Shown here: one piece after another, positions 1-6,000 of the stretch
Layout of the letters: each line of letters starts with the position of its first letter
Numbering within the stretch: position 1 is the first letter of the stretch
From: Alistipes sp.
GTDB lineage: Bacteria > Bacteroidota > Bacteroidia > Bacteroidales > Rikenellaceae
Length of the DNA stretch: 6,000 bases
Reading direction: 5' to 3'
Assembly: GCA_017561105.1 (NCBI GenBank)
Contig: JAFZDR010000063.1
Span: forward strand, 1 to 6,000
The notes under the pieces: model-generated
The model's database searches: none
What the model saw: only the letters and a program-made list of their open reading frames with translations
What the model was told of the DNA's origin: nothing
Translations under genes and position numbers: made by a program

Positions 1-281
1 AAAAATATGCTAAATCTGTCGATAAAATATCATAATTAAACATACTGTCCGAGCCGGGTTTAAAATCTACTGTTTTTACGACTAACGGGAGAGGACATTT
101 TTCTTTTATTTTTTTTTAGCATTTTTGCACCATTTTCACTAAAGCCCAAAACTCTGACATAATCAAGTTTTTTGTTTTTATTAAGCCCTATCAAAGCAGC
201 TAATACACATCTTCTTATTCTGCTTTTTTTATATCTTTTAGTTGGAGATATATTATAAAATTGTTCTATCAATATAATCAC
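1..281 (-). pseudogene. C-terminal fragment of a tRNA(Met) cytidine acetate ligase (TmcAL/YlbM-like), frameshifted and 5'-truncated, running off the left edge
   Basis: TmcAL activates acetate with ATP and acetylates C34 of elongator tRNA-Met in Firmicutes. I recognise the family from its C-terminal motifs, in order: TKRYKKSRIRR (about 242-210), YVRVLGF (about 161-141), then PLPLVVKTVDFK and MFNYDILSTDLAYF up to base 1. The first two are in one frame, which stops at 62-60. The last two are in another frame, open from the A-run to the edge. The frames join smoothly if the run of nine A (109-117 on the plus strand) is read as eight, giving MLKKIKEKCPLPLVV. Family members are about 400 residues, and only some 94 codons lie here. 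To the right, homology fades near 270-280 and the frame hits a stop at 311-309, so the N-terminal three quarters are missing. GC is about 28%, far below the rest of the window. It may be a decayed transferred gene, or foreign sequence joined in assembly. Family assignment is from memory of motifs, not a search. Confidence 0.68.
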
Positions 282-289
282 TATCTTTG
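261..289 (+). promoter_or_regulatory. Bacteroidetes-type promoter for the GH10 pair
   Basis: TATCTTTG at 282-289 fits the TAnnTTTG -7 box of the Bacteroidetes primary sigma factor, and TTG at 261-263, 18 bases upstream, can serve as the -33 box. Transcription would begin about 293-297. That leaves a leader of roughly 30 A/T-rich bases before the ATG at 328 and argues against the GTG at 292 as the translation start. The -33 element lies in the low-GC segment that also encodes the TmcAL fragment, so the promoter straddles the composition boundary. Confidence 0.5.
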
Positions 290-327
290 TAGTGGTAAAG
301 CATACTAATCATCAAACTATAAACATC

Positions 328-1896
328 ATGAGAGTTATATTTTCTATCGTAGCGGTATTGTTGGGTTTGACAGCCTGCCAGCAGAAGGAGACTGAGTACA
401 ACTTCCCTCGTACAGCAGCTGAGGATACCGAGCAGATTATGTCCGAGAAGTATTGGTCGTACTGGACCCCTGAGGTGCAGGCGAAGATCGATGCCGACAT
501 CGACAAAAACCGCAAGGGCGATGCCTCTTTTGCAATTGGAACTATTGCTGAGGGCACAACCGTAAAGGTCGAGCAGACATCGTCAGACTTCGGCTTTGGC
601 GCAAGTTCGTTCAACTGGGATCAGCTCGGCAAGAAGGAGTACAACGACATCTACAAGAGTGTTTTCGGCACTCTCTTCAATCGTGCGACTGTTGCATTCT
701 ATTGGCGAGAAATCGAGCTCGAGCAGGGCAAGAAGCGTTTCTTGGCCGAAGAGTGGGATAGCGAAGATTGGTGGAACAAGTGCGAAAATCCGCACCAGCA
801 GCCACATTGGCGTCGTCCACCGACCGAGCCTGTTATCAAGTGGTGCGAGGAGCACGGCGTTAAAGTTCACGGTCATCCGTTGCTTTGGGGTCATATGTCT
901 ATCCAGTCGCCGAATTGGTTGCGCGAGGGCGTTCCTGCGCACGAGTTGGCAGCACTCGACACACTCGACAAGTTCCGTCTTGAGAGCAAGGAGGGTCGCA
1001 ATTGCCCAACCTACAACAAGCTTTCGCCAGATCAGTTAGCAGCAATCGTTCCCGAGTATATGAAGTTGCTCAACAAGCGCATGTATGGCAACATCGAGGA
1101 GATTATGAAGCAGTACGACGGTCGCGTTCATAGCTGGGATGTTGTAAACGAAAGTTATCTCGACCACCGCGACAACAACTTGGTTCCGGGTGCTAAACTG
1201 ACAAAATCGACTCGTTATGGTATTATGCCAGGCGACTATGTATATCGCGCATTTGACCTCGCAAGCGCTCTTAACAAGGGTGGTGCGGCACTCAACATCA
1301 ACGAGACTCAGTCAGACTCGAAGCCTGAGAATGCAGACATCTACAGCAGCGAGATTAAGAATCTCTTGAAGCGTGGAGCCGACATTGATGTTGTAGGTAT
1401 TCAGATGCACCTTATGTGCAAGCACCGCAATGCCGAGTTGGTTGCTCAGGGCAAGGAGATTTGGAGCCCTGCGAAGGCATACTATGTTCTGGATAAGCTC
1501 GCAGAGAATAATCTTCCAATGTGTATGAGTGAGATTACCATCACCTCGCCAAACTCGGACTATCGAGGCGAGATGATTCAGTCAATCGTAGCCGTAAACC
1601 TCTACCGTTTGTGGTTTAGCTATCCGAATATGACCGCTATCACTTGGTGGAACCTGGTTGATAATTGCGGATTTAGAGGTGAGCCTACAATCTCGGGCCT
1701 TTTCACTCGCGACATGAAGCCGAAGTTGGCATATCACGCACTCTACAACCTTATACACAAGGAGTGGCGTACAAATACAGAGGTTACACCTGACAGCGAA
1801 GGCAACATCGCTTGGCGCGGTTTCAAAGGCAACTACCGCCTTACTTGGACCGATGCATCGGGTAAAGAGCACACAGCAGAATATCATCTTAAATAA
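328..1896 (+). CDS. GH10-type glycoside hydrolase, lipoprotein (endo-1,4-beta-xylanase-like)
   Basis: Predicted to cleave a beta-1,4-linked polysaccharide backbone, probably xylan or a relative, with retention. The 522-residue product (from ATG 328) begins with a lipoprotein signal ending in the lipobox LTAC, Cys17 being the lipidated residue. FPRTAAEDT (26-34) and a short beta region with FGFGASSF (88-95) lead into the GH10 barrel. HGHPLLWG (181-188) corresponds to HTLVWH, WDVVNES holds the acid/base Glu275, GIQMH gives Gln359 and His361, MSEITIT holds the nucleophile Glu402, and TWWNLVD gives Trp440-441. The tail WRGFKGNY (from 496) is a small beta module common in this branch. The standard ENxMKW motif is not recognisable; the equivalent stretch reads AFYWRE (about 123-128). 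An in-frame GTG at 292 would add 12 residues but sits at the predicted transcription start and would spoil the signal peptide. The stop is 11 bases before the next gene, a homologue, so the two are probably co-transcribed. The fold is clear; the exact substrate is not. Confidence 0.88.
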   Translation: MRVIFSIVAVLLGLTACQQKETEYNFPRTAAEDTEQIMSEKYWSYWTPEVQAKIDADIDKNRKGDASFAIGTIAEGTTVKVEQTSSDFGFGASSFNWDQLGKKEYNDIYKSVFGTLFNRATVAFYWREIELEQGKKRFLAEEWDSEDWWNKCENPHQQPHWRRPPTEPVIKWCEEHGVKVHGHPLLWGHMSIQSPNWLREGVPAHELAALDTLDKFRLESKEGRNCPTYNKLSPDQLAAIVPEYMKLLNKRMYGNIEEIMKQYDGRVHSWDVVNESYLDHRDNNLVPGAKLTKSTRYGIMPGDYVYRAFDLASALNKGGAALNINETQSDSKPENADIYSSEIKNLLKRGADIDVVGIQMHLMCKHRNAELVAQGKEIWSPAKAYYVLDKLAENNLPMCMSEITITSPNSDYRGEMIQSIVAVNLYRLWFSYPNMTAITWWNLVDNCGFRGEPTISGLFTRDMKPKLAYHALYNLIHKEWRTNTEVTPDSEGNIAWRGFKGNYRLTWTDASGKEHTAEYHLK

Positions 1897-1907
1897 CACT
1901 TAAAACT

Positions 1908-3455
1908 ATGAAGAAAACTATTCTATTAGCAGTATCGGCTCTATTTATGGGCTATGCTGCACAGGCTCAGGAGCCGGTATTCCCACGCTCACAGGCGGAG
2001 GATACCAAGGGTTATATGAGCGAGGAGTATTGGAAAATTTGGAATCCTGAGGAGATGGCTCGCATCGATGCCGATATCGAGAAGTATCGTAAGGCTGACG
2101 GTGAGTTGGTACTCGAGAACCTTGGTCGCAAACGCGATGTTAAGATCGAGCAGATCGAGCACGAGTTTATCTTTGGTGCGCACATATTCAACTTCAATCA
2201 GCTCGGCAAGAAGGAGTATAACGATCGTTACAAGGAGCTTTACGGCACACTCTTCAACCGTGCAACAGTACCTTTCTATTGGAAGGAGTTCGAGTTGGAG
2301 CAGGGCAAGCCTCGTTTCGCTACCGAGTATCGCGACACCGAGGAGTTCTGGAACAAGTGCGCTGATCCTAATGCTGAGTTGCATTGGCGTCGTCCTTCGA
2401 CCGATCAGATCGTAGAGTTCTGCGAGAGCAAGGGTATTCGCATGCATGGTCATGTTCTCGTTTGGGGTAACCGCAAATGGCAGATGCCTTATTGGTACAA
2501 GAACTTGATGTCGGAGGAGGAGCGAGCATCGTTCTCTCGCTACTTCCCTAACGAGCCTAATCGTTGGGCAAGCAAGGATGTTATATCAAAGGAGTGGACC
2601 TACATGTCGTTTGACGAGGCGGCGGCAACATTCTCTACTTTTATCAGAAACTTAGATACTGCGCTCGAGAACCGTATCAAGCAGATTGCAGAGCACTACA
2701 AGGGTCGCTTGCACAGCTACGATGTTGTGAATGAGAGCGCTGAGGATGTGAAAGATGATCTCATTCCTGAGAATCACGCTGCATCGAAGAGCCGCTACGG
2801 CATTATGAATGGCGACTATCCTTATAAGTCTTTGAAGTGGGCTGAGAAGTATTTCCCTAAGGAGGTTGCGCTCAACATCAACGACTATTTCAAGAAGCCA
2901 ACCTATACCGAGCAGACAAACCGTCTTTTGGAGCGTGGCTGTAAGATTGATGTTATGGGCTTGCAGATGCACCTCTTCGACTTGAAGCTCTGCCAGGGTA
3001 TCGCTGACGGCGCAAAGATTCAGACTCCGTCGCAGGTACGCCAGTATATTGGCTATGCAAATCAGACAGGCTTGCCATTGCACTTGAGCGAGATTACAAT
3101 CACCGCTCCATCGCCAGATGAGCGCGGTTTGATGATTCAGGGTATCATCACACAGCAGCTCTATCGTTTGTGGTTCTCGCAGGAGAAGATGATTGGTATC
3201 ACTTGGTGGAATGTTGTGGATGGTTGCGGTGCAAAGAAGGAGCCAACCGTATCGGGTTTGTTCACTCGCGAGATGCAGCCAAAGCCATCGTACTACGCGC
3301 TTAATCAGCTTATCAACAACGAGTGGAAGACCAACACCACCGTTCAGGCTGATGCAAACGGCAAGGTGCAGTTCCGTGGTTTCAAGGGCAAGTATCGCAT
3401 CACCTACAAGGACAAGAAGGGTAAGACTCAGGTTGTAGAGTACACCTTGAAATAG
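1908..3455 (+). CDS. GH10-type glycoside hydrolase, Sec-secreted paralogue (endo-1,4-beta-xylanase-like)
   Basis: Second retaining GH10-type enzyme, 515 residues, homologous to the gene just upstream: 44 of 71 residues are identical by my count in the aligned block 409-479. MKKTILLAVSALFMGYAAQA is a classic signal peptide with cleavage after AQA (20/21). There is no lipobox, so it should be free in the periplasm or outside, unlike its lipoprotein partner. Landmarks: FPRSQAEDT (25-33), FIFGAHIF (87-94), HGHVLVWG (180-187), YDVVNES with acid/base Glu276, NINDY (323-327), GLQMH with Gln353 and His355, LSEITIT with nucleophile Glu395, TWWNVVD (432-438), and the C-terminal RGFKGKY module (from 490). 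The Asn/Lys-bearing ENxMKW motif of xylanases reads PFYWKE instead. No carbohydrate-binding domain or type IX secretion tail is evident. The leader is A-rich without a Shine-Dalgarno sequence, usual for Bacteroidetes. The family is secure; the substrate is an inference. Confidence 0.88.
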   Translation: MKKTILLAVSALFMGYAAQAQEPVFPRSQAEDTKGYMSEEYWKIWNPEEMARIDADIEKYRKADGELVLENLGRKRDVKIEQIEHEFIFGAHIFNFNQLGKKEYNDRYKELYGTLFNRATVPFYWKEFELEQGKPRFATEYRDTEEFWNKCADPNAELHWRRPSTDQIVEFCESKGIRMHGHVLVWGNRKWQMPYWYKNLMSEEERASFSRYFPNEPNRWASKDVISKEWTYMSFDEAAATFSTFIRNLDTALENRIKQIAEHYKGRLHSYDVVNESAEDVKDDLIPENHAASKSRYGIMNGDYPYKSLKWAEKYFPKEVALNINDYFKKPTYTEQTNRLLERGCKIDVMGLQMHLFDLKLCQGIADGAKIQTPSQVRQYIGYANQTGLPLHLSEITITAPSPDERGLMIQGIITQQLYRLWFSQEKMIGITWWNVVDGCGAKKEPTVSGLFTREMQPKPSYYALNQLINNEWKTNTTVQADANGKVQFRGFKGKYRITYKDKKGKTQVVEYTLK

Positions 3456-3470
3456 GGTAGTGATACCCTA
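3453..3470 (+). other. Short hairpin with a GNRA loop at the stop codon of the second GH10 gene
   Basis: TAGGGTA (3453-3459) and TACCCTA (3464-3470) form a perfect 7-bp stem closed by GTGA, a GNRA-type tetraloop in RNA. The stem starts with the stop codon. It is followed by A-rich, not U-rich, sequence, so it is not a terminator by itself on this strand. It may protect the mRNA 3' end or act together with the larger terminator just downstream. Confidence 0.45.
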
Positions 3471-3474
3471 AAAG

Positions 3475-3502
3475 AATAGGCTGTCTTTTCGGACAGCCTA
3501 TT
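3475..3502. terminator. Bidirectional intrinsic terminator between the convergent GH10 and miaA transcripts
   Basis: AATAGGCTGTC (3475-3485) pairs perfectly with GACAGCCTATT (3492-3502), an 11-bp stem with a 6-base loop. On the plus strand it runs into TTTGTTTTC; on the minus strand it is followed by CTTTTAGGG. Both transcripts converge here, so it can end both. The miaA stop codon (3500-3498) lies within the stem. Confidence 0.8.
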
Positions 3503-4400
3503 TGTTTTCGATATATGCAATAACCTCTTCGGGTTTTGGTTTTGTAAACCACTGAATATCCTTGTCGCGACGGAACCAGGTCATCTGTCGCTTGGCATAT
3601 CGGCGAGAGTTTCTCTTTATCAGTTCTATCGCCTCTTCGCGCGAGATTATGCCGTCGAAGTAGTCGAACAACTCGCTAAAGCCAACCGTCTGCAGGGCAT
3701 TTAGGTGGCGCTGAGGGAACATTGCTCGCGCTTCAGCCTCCAGACCCTCCTCAATCATCATATCCACACGACGATTTATGCGATCATATAGCTCCTCGCG
3801 AGGGTAGTCGATACCTACCTTCACAATTTCAAAATAGCGCTGTTTCATGCCGCCTTTACGCAACGAGGAGTAGGGTTGTCCCGTTGTAAGGCAGACCTCC
3901 ACTGCTCGCAATACGCGCTGAGGGTTGCACTTATCGACCTCGTTATAGTAGACCTCATCTAACTCGCGCAACTGCTCCACAAGCGATCCTAAGCCCTCAG
4001 TTTCGAGCCTTTTAAGCAACTCTTCTCGCAGTGCAGGCTCGGCATCAGGCAGATCATCCATGCCCTCGCATAACGCCTTAATATATAAGCCCGAGCCACC
4101 CACAGCAACAACCGTATCGTGCGTCTTAAACAGCTCCGCAAGGCGCTCCAATGCAACTCGCTCGTATGCTCCGCAGTTGAAATCCTCCGTAACATCGAGG
4201 CAATCCACAAGGTGATGCTCCACGCGAGATTGCTGCTCACGCGAAGGTTGTGCCGTACCTATCGCCATACCGCGATAGAACTGACGCGAATCGGTCGAGA
4301 TAATAGGCGCACCAAAGTGCTCGGCTACGCCGATACTCAAATCGGTCTTACCCGAACCCGTAGCTCCGACAATTACAATAAGTCGTTTTCTACCACTCAT
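3498..4400 (-). CDS. miaA: tRNA dimethylallyltransferase MiaA (i6A37 synthesis)
   Basis: Transfers the dimethylallyl group of DMAPP to N6 of A37 in tRNAs that read UNN codons, in the cytoplasm. The 300-residue product has the usual length and all family motifs: P-loop GATGSGKT (12-19), STDSRQFY (35-42) with the catalytic-site Asp37, GTAQPS (48-53), GGSGLY (101-106), NPQRVLRAVE (159-168), QTVGFSEL (237-244) and RRYAKRQMTWFRR (266-278). I chose the ATG at 4400, which places the P-loop at the usual distance from the N-terminus; the ATG at 4403 is an equal alternative, and an in-frame start at 4424 would add eight unusual residues. The gene begins inside the last codons of the upstream pRiA4b-like gene (11-base overlap), which suggests translational coupling. 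It is last in a dusB-led operon and ends in the bidirectional terminator. Function is as sure as sequence alone allows. Confidence 0.96.
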   Translation of the reverse strand: MSGRKRLIVIVGATGSGKTDLSIGVAEHFGAPIISTDSRQFYRGMAIGTAQPSREQQSRVEHHLVDCLDVTEDFNCGAYERVALERLAELFKTHDTVVAVGGSGLYIKALCEGMDDLPDAEPALREELLKRLETEGLGSLVEQLRELDEVYYNEVDKCNPQRVLRAVEVCLTTGQPYSSLRKGGMKQRYFEIVKVGIDYPREELYDRINRRVDMMIEEGLEAEARAMFPQRHLNALQTVGFSELFDYFDGIISREEAIELIKRNSRRYAKRQMTWFRRDKDIQWFTKPKPEEVIAYIENK

Positions 4401-4902
4401 CATCACCGTCGCTATCGCCATCAAAGCCGCCGAAGTCGTCCATCATCTCGTCGAAGATAGAGCCCGCATTCGAATCCACTGCATCCGGATCGTACTGATC
4501 AGGTACCGGTGCATTCTCGAACGCCACACGCGGATACGACAACGCCGGATTTGGCTCCGACGAGCCTACCAACTCGATATAGAAGGCACGCTCGGCAAAG
4601 ATATCGAAGAGATAGATCAAGCGCGAATAGTCTGCAACGATAATCTCGGCCAGCGTAGTCTTATCCATCGGAAGCGGAGCGTCCTCACCCTCATAACCAG
4701 TATCGCCCATATCCATAAGCGTAAACTCGCGGCAACGCTGCCACTCCTCGTCGGCTGTAAAGAACGAAGCCATACAGTCGTCGTAACCAATCGACTTGAT
4801 GATAAAGTCGTGGAACTCCGACAACTTCATCAACGGATCAACCTCGAAATCGCGAACGAAATTATCGTTCTCGTCGCTCAACATTCTAAATTTAAGAATC
4901 AT
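4390..4902 (-). CDS. pRiA4b ORF-3-like family protein with acidic C-terminal tail, function unknown
   Basis: A 170-residue protein that I place, with fair confidence, in the plasmid pRiA4b ORF-3-like family (also labelled 'IS1096 element passenger TnpR family' in databases). The name records where relatives were first seen; no biochemical role is known to me. The N-terminal half has the family look: a beta strand MILKFRMLSD, then FEVDPLMKLSEFHDFIIKSI (19-38), then SFFTADEEW (46-54). From about 134 the chain is dominated by Asp, Glu and Gly, ending DGDSDGDDEW, probably disordered. No signal peptide or membrane segment is seen. The ATG at 4902 gives the family's normal N-terminus. The frame is open upstream to 4992, but that part lies inside the dusB end and reads as non-family sequence. 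The gene starts 22 bases after dusB and overlaps miaA by 11 bases, so it is an integral operon member. A link to tRNA or translation is inference from position only. Confidence 0.82.
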   Translation of the reverse strand: MILKFRMLSDENDNFVRDFEVDPLMKLSEFHDFIIKSIGYDDCMASFFTADEEWQRCREFTLMDMGDTGYEGEDAPLPMDKTTLAEIIVADYSRLIYLFDIFAERAFYIELVGSSEPNPALSYPRVAFENAPVPDQYDPDAVDSNAGSIFDEMMDDFGGFDGDSDGDDEW

Positions 4903-4924
4903 AGTCTTTTTATGTTTGAGTTTT

Positions 4925-5947
4925 CTAAATATCGTGTGAAAGTGGGGGAGGAACACATCCTGCAGTGTCGAAATCGCCCCATTTCTCATCAATCGAATCT
5001 ATCGTTGCAAACAACTCCGCAGGGTCGTTCAGCGTAACGAGCTTCATTCGTGTATCCTTGAAGTTTGGCAACCCCTTGAAGTAGTTGGACAAGTGACGGC
5101 GCATCTCCAAGACACCCACTCTCTCGCCCTTAACCTCGATAGACTTTGCCAGGTGCTCCTTCGCTATCGCCACGCGCTCCACAACACTCGGTTGTGGCAT
5201 CGTTTCACCCGTATCGAGATAGTGGCGCACCTCGCGGAATATCCACGGACGACCATAAGTAGCACGACCAATCATTATGGCATCAACACCATAGCGGTCG
5301 AACATTTCACGAGCCTTCTCGCCCGAATCGACATCACCATTACCGATGATAGGTATATGAATCAGCGGGTTATTTTTGACCTTGCCAATCAGCGTCCAAT
5401 CGGCCTCACCCTTATATAGTTGGCAGCGAGTACGGCCATGGATTGTGAGTGCTGCGATACCTACATCCTGCAAGCGCATGGCTATCTCCTCGATATTCTT
5501 CGAGTCGTCGTCCCAGCCAAGGCGTGTCTTAACCGTTACGGGCTTATTTACAGCTTCGACAATCTGCTTTGTCATCTCGACCATCAACGGTACATCGCGC
5601 ATCATTCCCGAGCCTGCACCTCGGCCCGCGATCTTTTTCATAGGGCAGCCGAAGTTGATGTCTATAACATCGGGATTTGCAGTCTCGGCAATGCGTGCTG
5701 CCTCGACCATAGGCTCAATCTGATTGCCATAGATCTGAATAGCCACAGGGCGTTCAAAATCGTTGATATTCAACTTTGCACGCGACTTCCATGCATCGCG
5801 AATCAAGCCGTCGGAGGAGATAAACTCCGTAGTAACCATATCTGCGCCAAATCGCTTACAGATATAGCGAAACGAAGGGTCGGTAACATCCTCCATAGGT
5901 GCAAGGAACAAAGCCTCCTTGCGGAACTCTATATCGCCAATCTTCAT
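4925..5947 (-). CDS. dusB: tRNA-dihydrouridine synthase, DusB type
   Basis: FMN enzyme that reduces specific uridines in the tRNA D-loop region to dihydrouridine with NAD(P)H, in the cytoplasm. The 340-residue product has the normal length. Visible motifs: LAPMEDVTD (14-22) at the FMN pocket, VAIQIYGNQ (68-76), DINFGCPMKK (96-105) with catalytic Cys101, VKTRLGW (139-145), IHGRTRCQLYKG (169-180), GNGDV (202-206) and GRATYGRPWIF (227-237), followed by a helical C-terminal tRNA-binding domain. The motif set fits the DusB branch; E. coli-type site specificity (U17) should not be assumed. The ATG at 5947 gives MKIGDIEFRK, the expected short lead into the first strand. It is the first gene visible in a minus-strand operon with the pRiA4b-like gene and miaA. 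No TAnnTTTG box is visible on the minus strand between 5948 and 6000, so the promoter or earlier operon genes lie beyond the window. Confidence 0.95.
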   Translation of the reverse strand: MKIGDIEFRKEALFLAPMEDVTDPSFRYICKRFGADMVTTEFISSDGLIRDAWKSRAKLNINDFERPVAIQIYGNQIEPMVEAARIAETANPDVIDINFGCPMKKIAGRGAGSGMMRDVPLMVEMTKQIVEAVNKPVTVKTRLGWDDDSKNIEEIAMRLQDVGIAALTIHGRTRCQLYKGEADWTLIGKVKNNPLIHIPIIGNGDVDSGEKAREMFDRYGVDAIMIGRATYGRPWIFREVRHYLDTGETMPQPSVVERVAIAKEHLAKSIEVKGERVGVLEMRRHLSNYFKGLPNFKDTRMKLVTLNDPAELFATIDSIDEKWGDFDTAGCVPPPLSHDI

Positions 5948-6000
5948 CGGTGCTTATACATTTGGTATGAGTTAACAATGTTTTGCCACACTATATAGGC

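Noticed and set aside
1..43. Separate partial gene starting at ATG 43 on the minus strand
   Set aside because: Its residues fit the end of the TmcAL family in a frame continuous from the A-run, so it is better read as part of the frameshifted fragment.
292..327. In-frame GTG start giving a GH10 protein 12 residues longer
   Set aside because: It lies at the predicted transcription start and puts a polar stretch before an otherwise clean lipoprotein signal beginning at ATG 328.
620..2218. Identical 22-base block shared by the two GH10 genes (620-641 and 2197-2218) as a functional repeat
   Set aside because: It encodes the conserved QLGKKEY stretch in both proteins in the same frame, so common descent and protein constraint explain it.
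4401..4424. Longer miaA start at 4424
   Set aside because: The added residues do not look like the MiaA N-terminus, and ATG 4400 (or 4403) gives the usual spacing to the P-loop.
4390..4902. Evidence of an insertion sequence from the 'IS1096 passenger / TnpR' family label
   Set aside because: No transposase, terminal repeats or target duplication are visible, and the gene is tightly embedded in a housekeeping operon.
4903..4992. Extended start of the pRiA4b-like gene at 4992
   Set aside because: This stretch overlaps the dusB 3' end in another frame and its residues do not match the family; ATG 4902 gives the typical MILKFRMLS start.
5957..5964. TACATTTG on the plus strand, matching the -7 box
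   Set aside because: No TTG-type -33 box is found at the right distance upstream, and no plus-strand gene can be judged before the window ends.
5376..5998. Long plus-strand open frames opposite dusB
   Set aside because: They lie antisense to a well-supported enzyme gene and show no recognisable domain; the same holds for the open frames opposite and inside the GH10 and miaA genes.

Overview
The window looks like Bacteroidales chromosome, from the gut or rumen type of this order. The signs are a TAnnTTTG-type promoter, starts without a clear Shine-Dalgarno sequence, paired secreted GH10-type glycoside hydrolases, and a gene of the pRiA4b ORF-3-like family. Base composition is close to half GC in the coding part (29 of 60 bases in 601-660). 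I cannot fix the genus.

Layout. Bases 1 to about 280 are very different: about 28% GC by my count (81 of 290). They hold a minus-strand fragment of a tRNA(Met) cytidine acetate ligase (TmcAL/YlbM-like) gene. Its 5' part is absent, and its frame is broken at a run of nine A (plus-strand T at 109-117). Just to its right, 261-289 carries a Bacteroidetes-type promoter. It leads into two plus-strand GH10-type genes, 328-1896 (lipoprotein) and 1908-3455 (Sec-secreted), 11 bases apart. They are followed by a small hairpin and an 11-bp stem bidirectional terminator (3475-3502). From the right, a compact minus-strand operon converges on that terminator: dusB (5947-4925), a pRiA4b ORF-3-like gene with an acidic tail (4902-4390), and miaA (4400-3498). 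The miaA start codon lies inside the end of the gene before it.

How they work together. The GH10 pair probably acts on one plant or dietary polysaccharide, one enzyme held at the membrane or cell surface and the other released to the periplasm or outside. Both keep the GH10 acid/base and nucleophile glutamates but depart from the standard xylanase substrate-binding motifs, so 'xylanase' is not certain. The minus-strand operon is housekeeping: DusB makes dihydrouridine and MiaA makes i6A37 in tRNA, with an uncharacterised acidic protein translated between them.

The points most worth a second look are the frameshifted low-GC TmcAL fragment and its junction with the GH10 locus (transfer, decay or assembly chimera), the altered GH10 active-site surroundings, and the unknown protein locked between two tRNA-modification genes. 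I did not find a clear undescribed system.
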